Below are positions 6,696 through 7,192 of a DNA stretch of 7,192 nt, one piece after another. The stretch covers positions 1-7,192 of the forward strand of contig JANQOC010000154.1 of the NCBI GenBank assembly GCA_028279265.1, read 5' to 3'. The notes under the pieces are model-generated. The model was given only the letters and a program-made list of their open reading frames with translations. It had not been told where the DNA came from and searched no databases. How positions within the stretch are numbered: the stretch's first letter is position 1; the number at the start of each line of letters is the position of its first letter. Both the position numbers and the translations under genes were made by a program. The DNA is from Hyphomicrobiales bacterium (GTDB lineage: Bacteria; Pseudomonadota; Alphaproteobacteria; Rhizobiales; CAYWUX01).

Positions 6696-6892
6696 GGATA
6701 TCAATAAGGCGGATAGTAACCAGTATGGCGAATAATTGATGGGAGGTCCCCATCATACCAACTAGAATGGAGCCTTAGGACTAACGGTGTGGGGAGATTG
6801 ACGAGCAGTTCCGGAGATATGCCCCAATGTTGCCATTTCGGCGCGCCAGAACAGGATTGTTATCGCGTGCGCCCATACATATGTAGACAAAG
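6696..6892 (+). other. Gap between ccmB and ccmC
   Basis: This 197-nt stretch has several short stops in all plus-strand frames and no conserved gene. It holds the 6737-6755 hairpin and a 25-codon ORF that ends on the ccmC start. A poor promoter-like pair (TTGTTA 6857-6862, 17 nt, TATGTA 6880-6885) lies just before ccmC. CcmD, a small membrane protein, normally follows ccmC, and nothing hydrophobic here resembles it. Confidence 0.5.
6737..6755 (+). repeat. Small perfect hairpin in the ccmB-ccmC gap
   Basis: TGATGGG (6737-6743) and CCCATCA (6749-6755) form a 7-bp perfect stem with a 5-nt loop, 41 nt after the ccmB stop. The following bases are TACCAACTAG, with no U-tract, so it is not a standard intrinsic terminator. 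It could affect mRNA stability or the relative expression of ccmAB and ccmC. Confidence 0.45.
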
Positions 6893-6896
6893 ATGA
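6819..6896 (+). CDS. Possible 25-residue cysteine-containing leader peptide before ccmC
   Basis: This ORF was found by reading the gap and has no recognised homolog. ATG at 6819-6821 opens 25 codons that end with TGA at 6894-6896, overlapping the ccmC ATG as ATGA. The peptide starts MPQCCHFG and ends YICRQR, with four cysteines (positions 4, 5, 14, 22), several arginines and no hydrophobic segment. A GGAG lies only 2 nt before the ATG, too close for an ideal ribosome site. The overlap would allow translational coupling to ccmC, whose own ribosome site is weak. An ORF this short could easily be chance, so it is listed as a candidate. Confidence 0.2.
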   Translation: MPQCCHFGAPEQDCYRVRPYICRQR

Positions 6897-7192
6897 CACA
6901 CGTAGATTCCTCCACTTCGGTAATCGGCCGCATAGGCAACGGGTTGAACCGCCTGGCCAACCCGAACCGGTTTCTGAGTTTCGCAGACCGAATTCTGCCA
7001 TGGCTGTCCGCCGGGGTGCTGGTTCTGTTCGCGATTGGATTTTACATGGTCTTCTACAGTGTACCTCCGGATTACCAGCAGGGGCACACGGTCAAGATCA
7101 TGTACCTGCATGTGCCATCGGCATGGCTGGCAATGCTCGGTTACACGATCATCGGTATTGCCAGTATCGGTTCCCTTATCTGGCGCCATCCG
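6893..7192 (+). CDS. ccmC: Heme transporter CcmC, 3'-truncated by window edge
   Basis: CcmC is an inner-membrane protein of the heme-handling WWD family that binds heme with CcmE at the periplasmic face and is needed to form holo-CcmE. The first 100 codons are visible and the frame is open to the last base. After a polar start, LANPNRFLSFADRILPWL (21-38) is the typical CcmC N-terminus. It is followed by a first membrane segment (about 37-55), then the conserved VPPDYQQGHTVKIMYLHVPS region (57-76) and AWLAMLGY, leading into a second segment (about 78-97). H73 in YLHVPSAW matches the conserved periplasmic histidine (His60 in E. coli, from memory). The second heme-liganding His and the WWD motif lie beyond the window. 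The ATG at 6893 is the only reasonable start, because an in-frame TAG sits at 6884-6886. The ribosome site is weak (AGACAAAG directly before the ATG). Confidence 0.94.
   Translation, partial: MTHVDSSTSVIGRIGNGLNRLANPNRFLSFADRILPWLSAGVLVLFAIGFYMVFYSVPPDYQQGHTVKIMYLHVPSAWLAMLGYTIIGIASIGSLIWRHP

Overview
The window looks like a piece of an alphaproteobacterial chromosome, probably Rhodospirillales- or Rhizobiales-like. The lineage is inferred from protein flavour and gene order only. GC content is moderate (mid-50s % by eye) and the genes are ordinary housekeeping genes. Six protein genes are well supported. I see no rRNA, tRNA, insertion sequence, phage gene, CRISPR array or obvious foreign segment.

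Layout from left to right. (1) Bases 1-1047, + strand: the middle and C-terminal domains of HtpG (bacterial Hsp90); its start lies before the window. (2) A convergent gap with a strong intrinsic terminator at 1174-1208. Its U-tract and G-U wobble show that it mainly serves the minus strand. (3) Bases 1270-2040, - strand: a DUF1223 protein with a signal peptide, a thioredoxin-like fold and a CxxC motif. (4) A 269-nt gap with two hairpins, one just after acnA and one elaborate nested one. (5) Bases 2310-5024, - strand: full-length aconitase AcnA with all three [4Fe-4S] cysteines. (6) A 331-nt divergent control region (5025-5355) holding a candidate acnA promoter, repeats and inverted repeats. 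(7) Bases 5356-6695, + strand: ccmA and ccmB, overlapping by ATGA. They are followed by an unusual 197-nt gap and then the first 100 codons of ccmC, which runs off the window.

How the genes fit together. CcmA, CcmB and CcmC belong to the System I cytochrome c maturation machinery, which moves heme to the periplasm and loads it onto CcmE. AcnA is an iron-sulfur TCA-cycle enzyme. Its divergent arrangement with ccm and the DUF1223 gene on its 3' side matches, as I recall, a gene order seen in other alphaproteobacteria. A shared response to iron, heme or respiratory state through the divergent region is plausible but not shown. HtpG appears to be only a neighbour.

No clearly new system is visible. 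The points most worth a second look are small: a 25-codon cysteine-containing ORF whose stop overlaps the ccmC start, the non-ATG and poorly defined start of ccmA, the repeats in the acnA/ccmA control region, and the nested hairpin between acnA and the DUF1223 gene.
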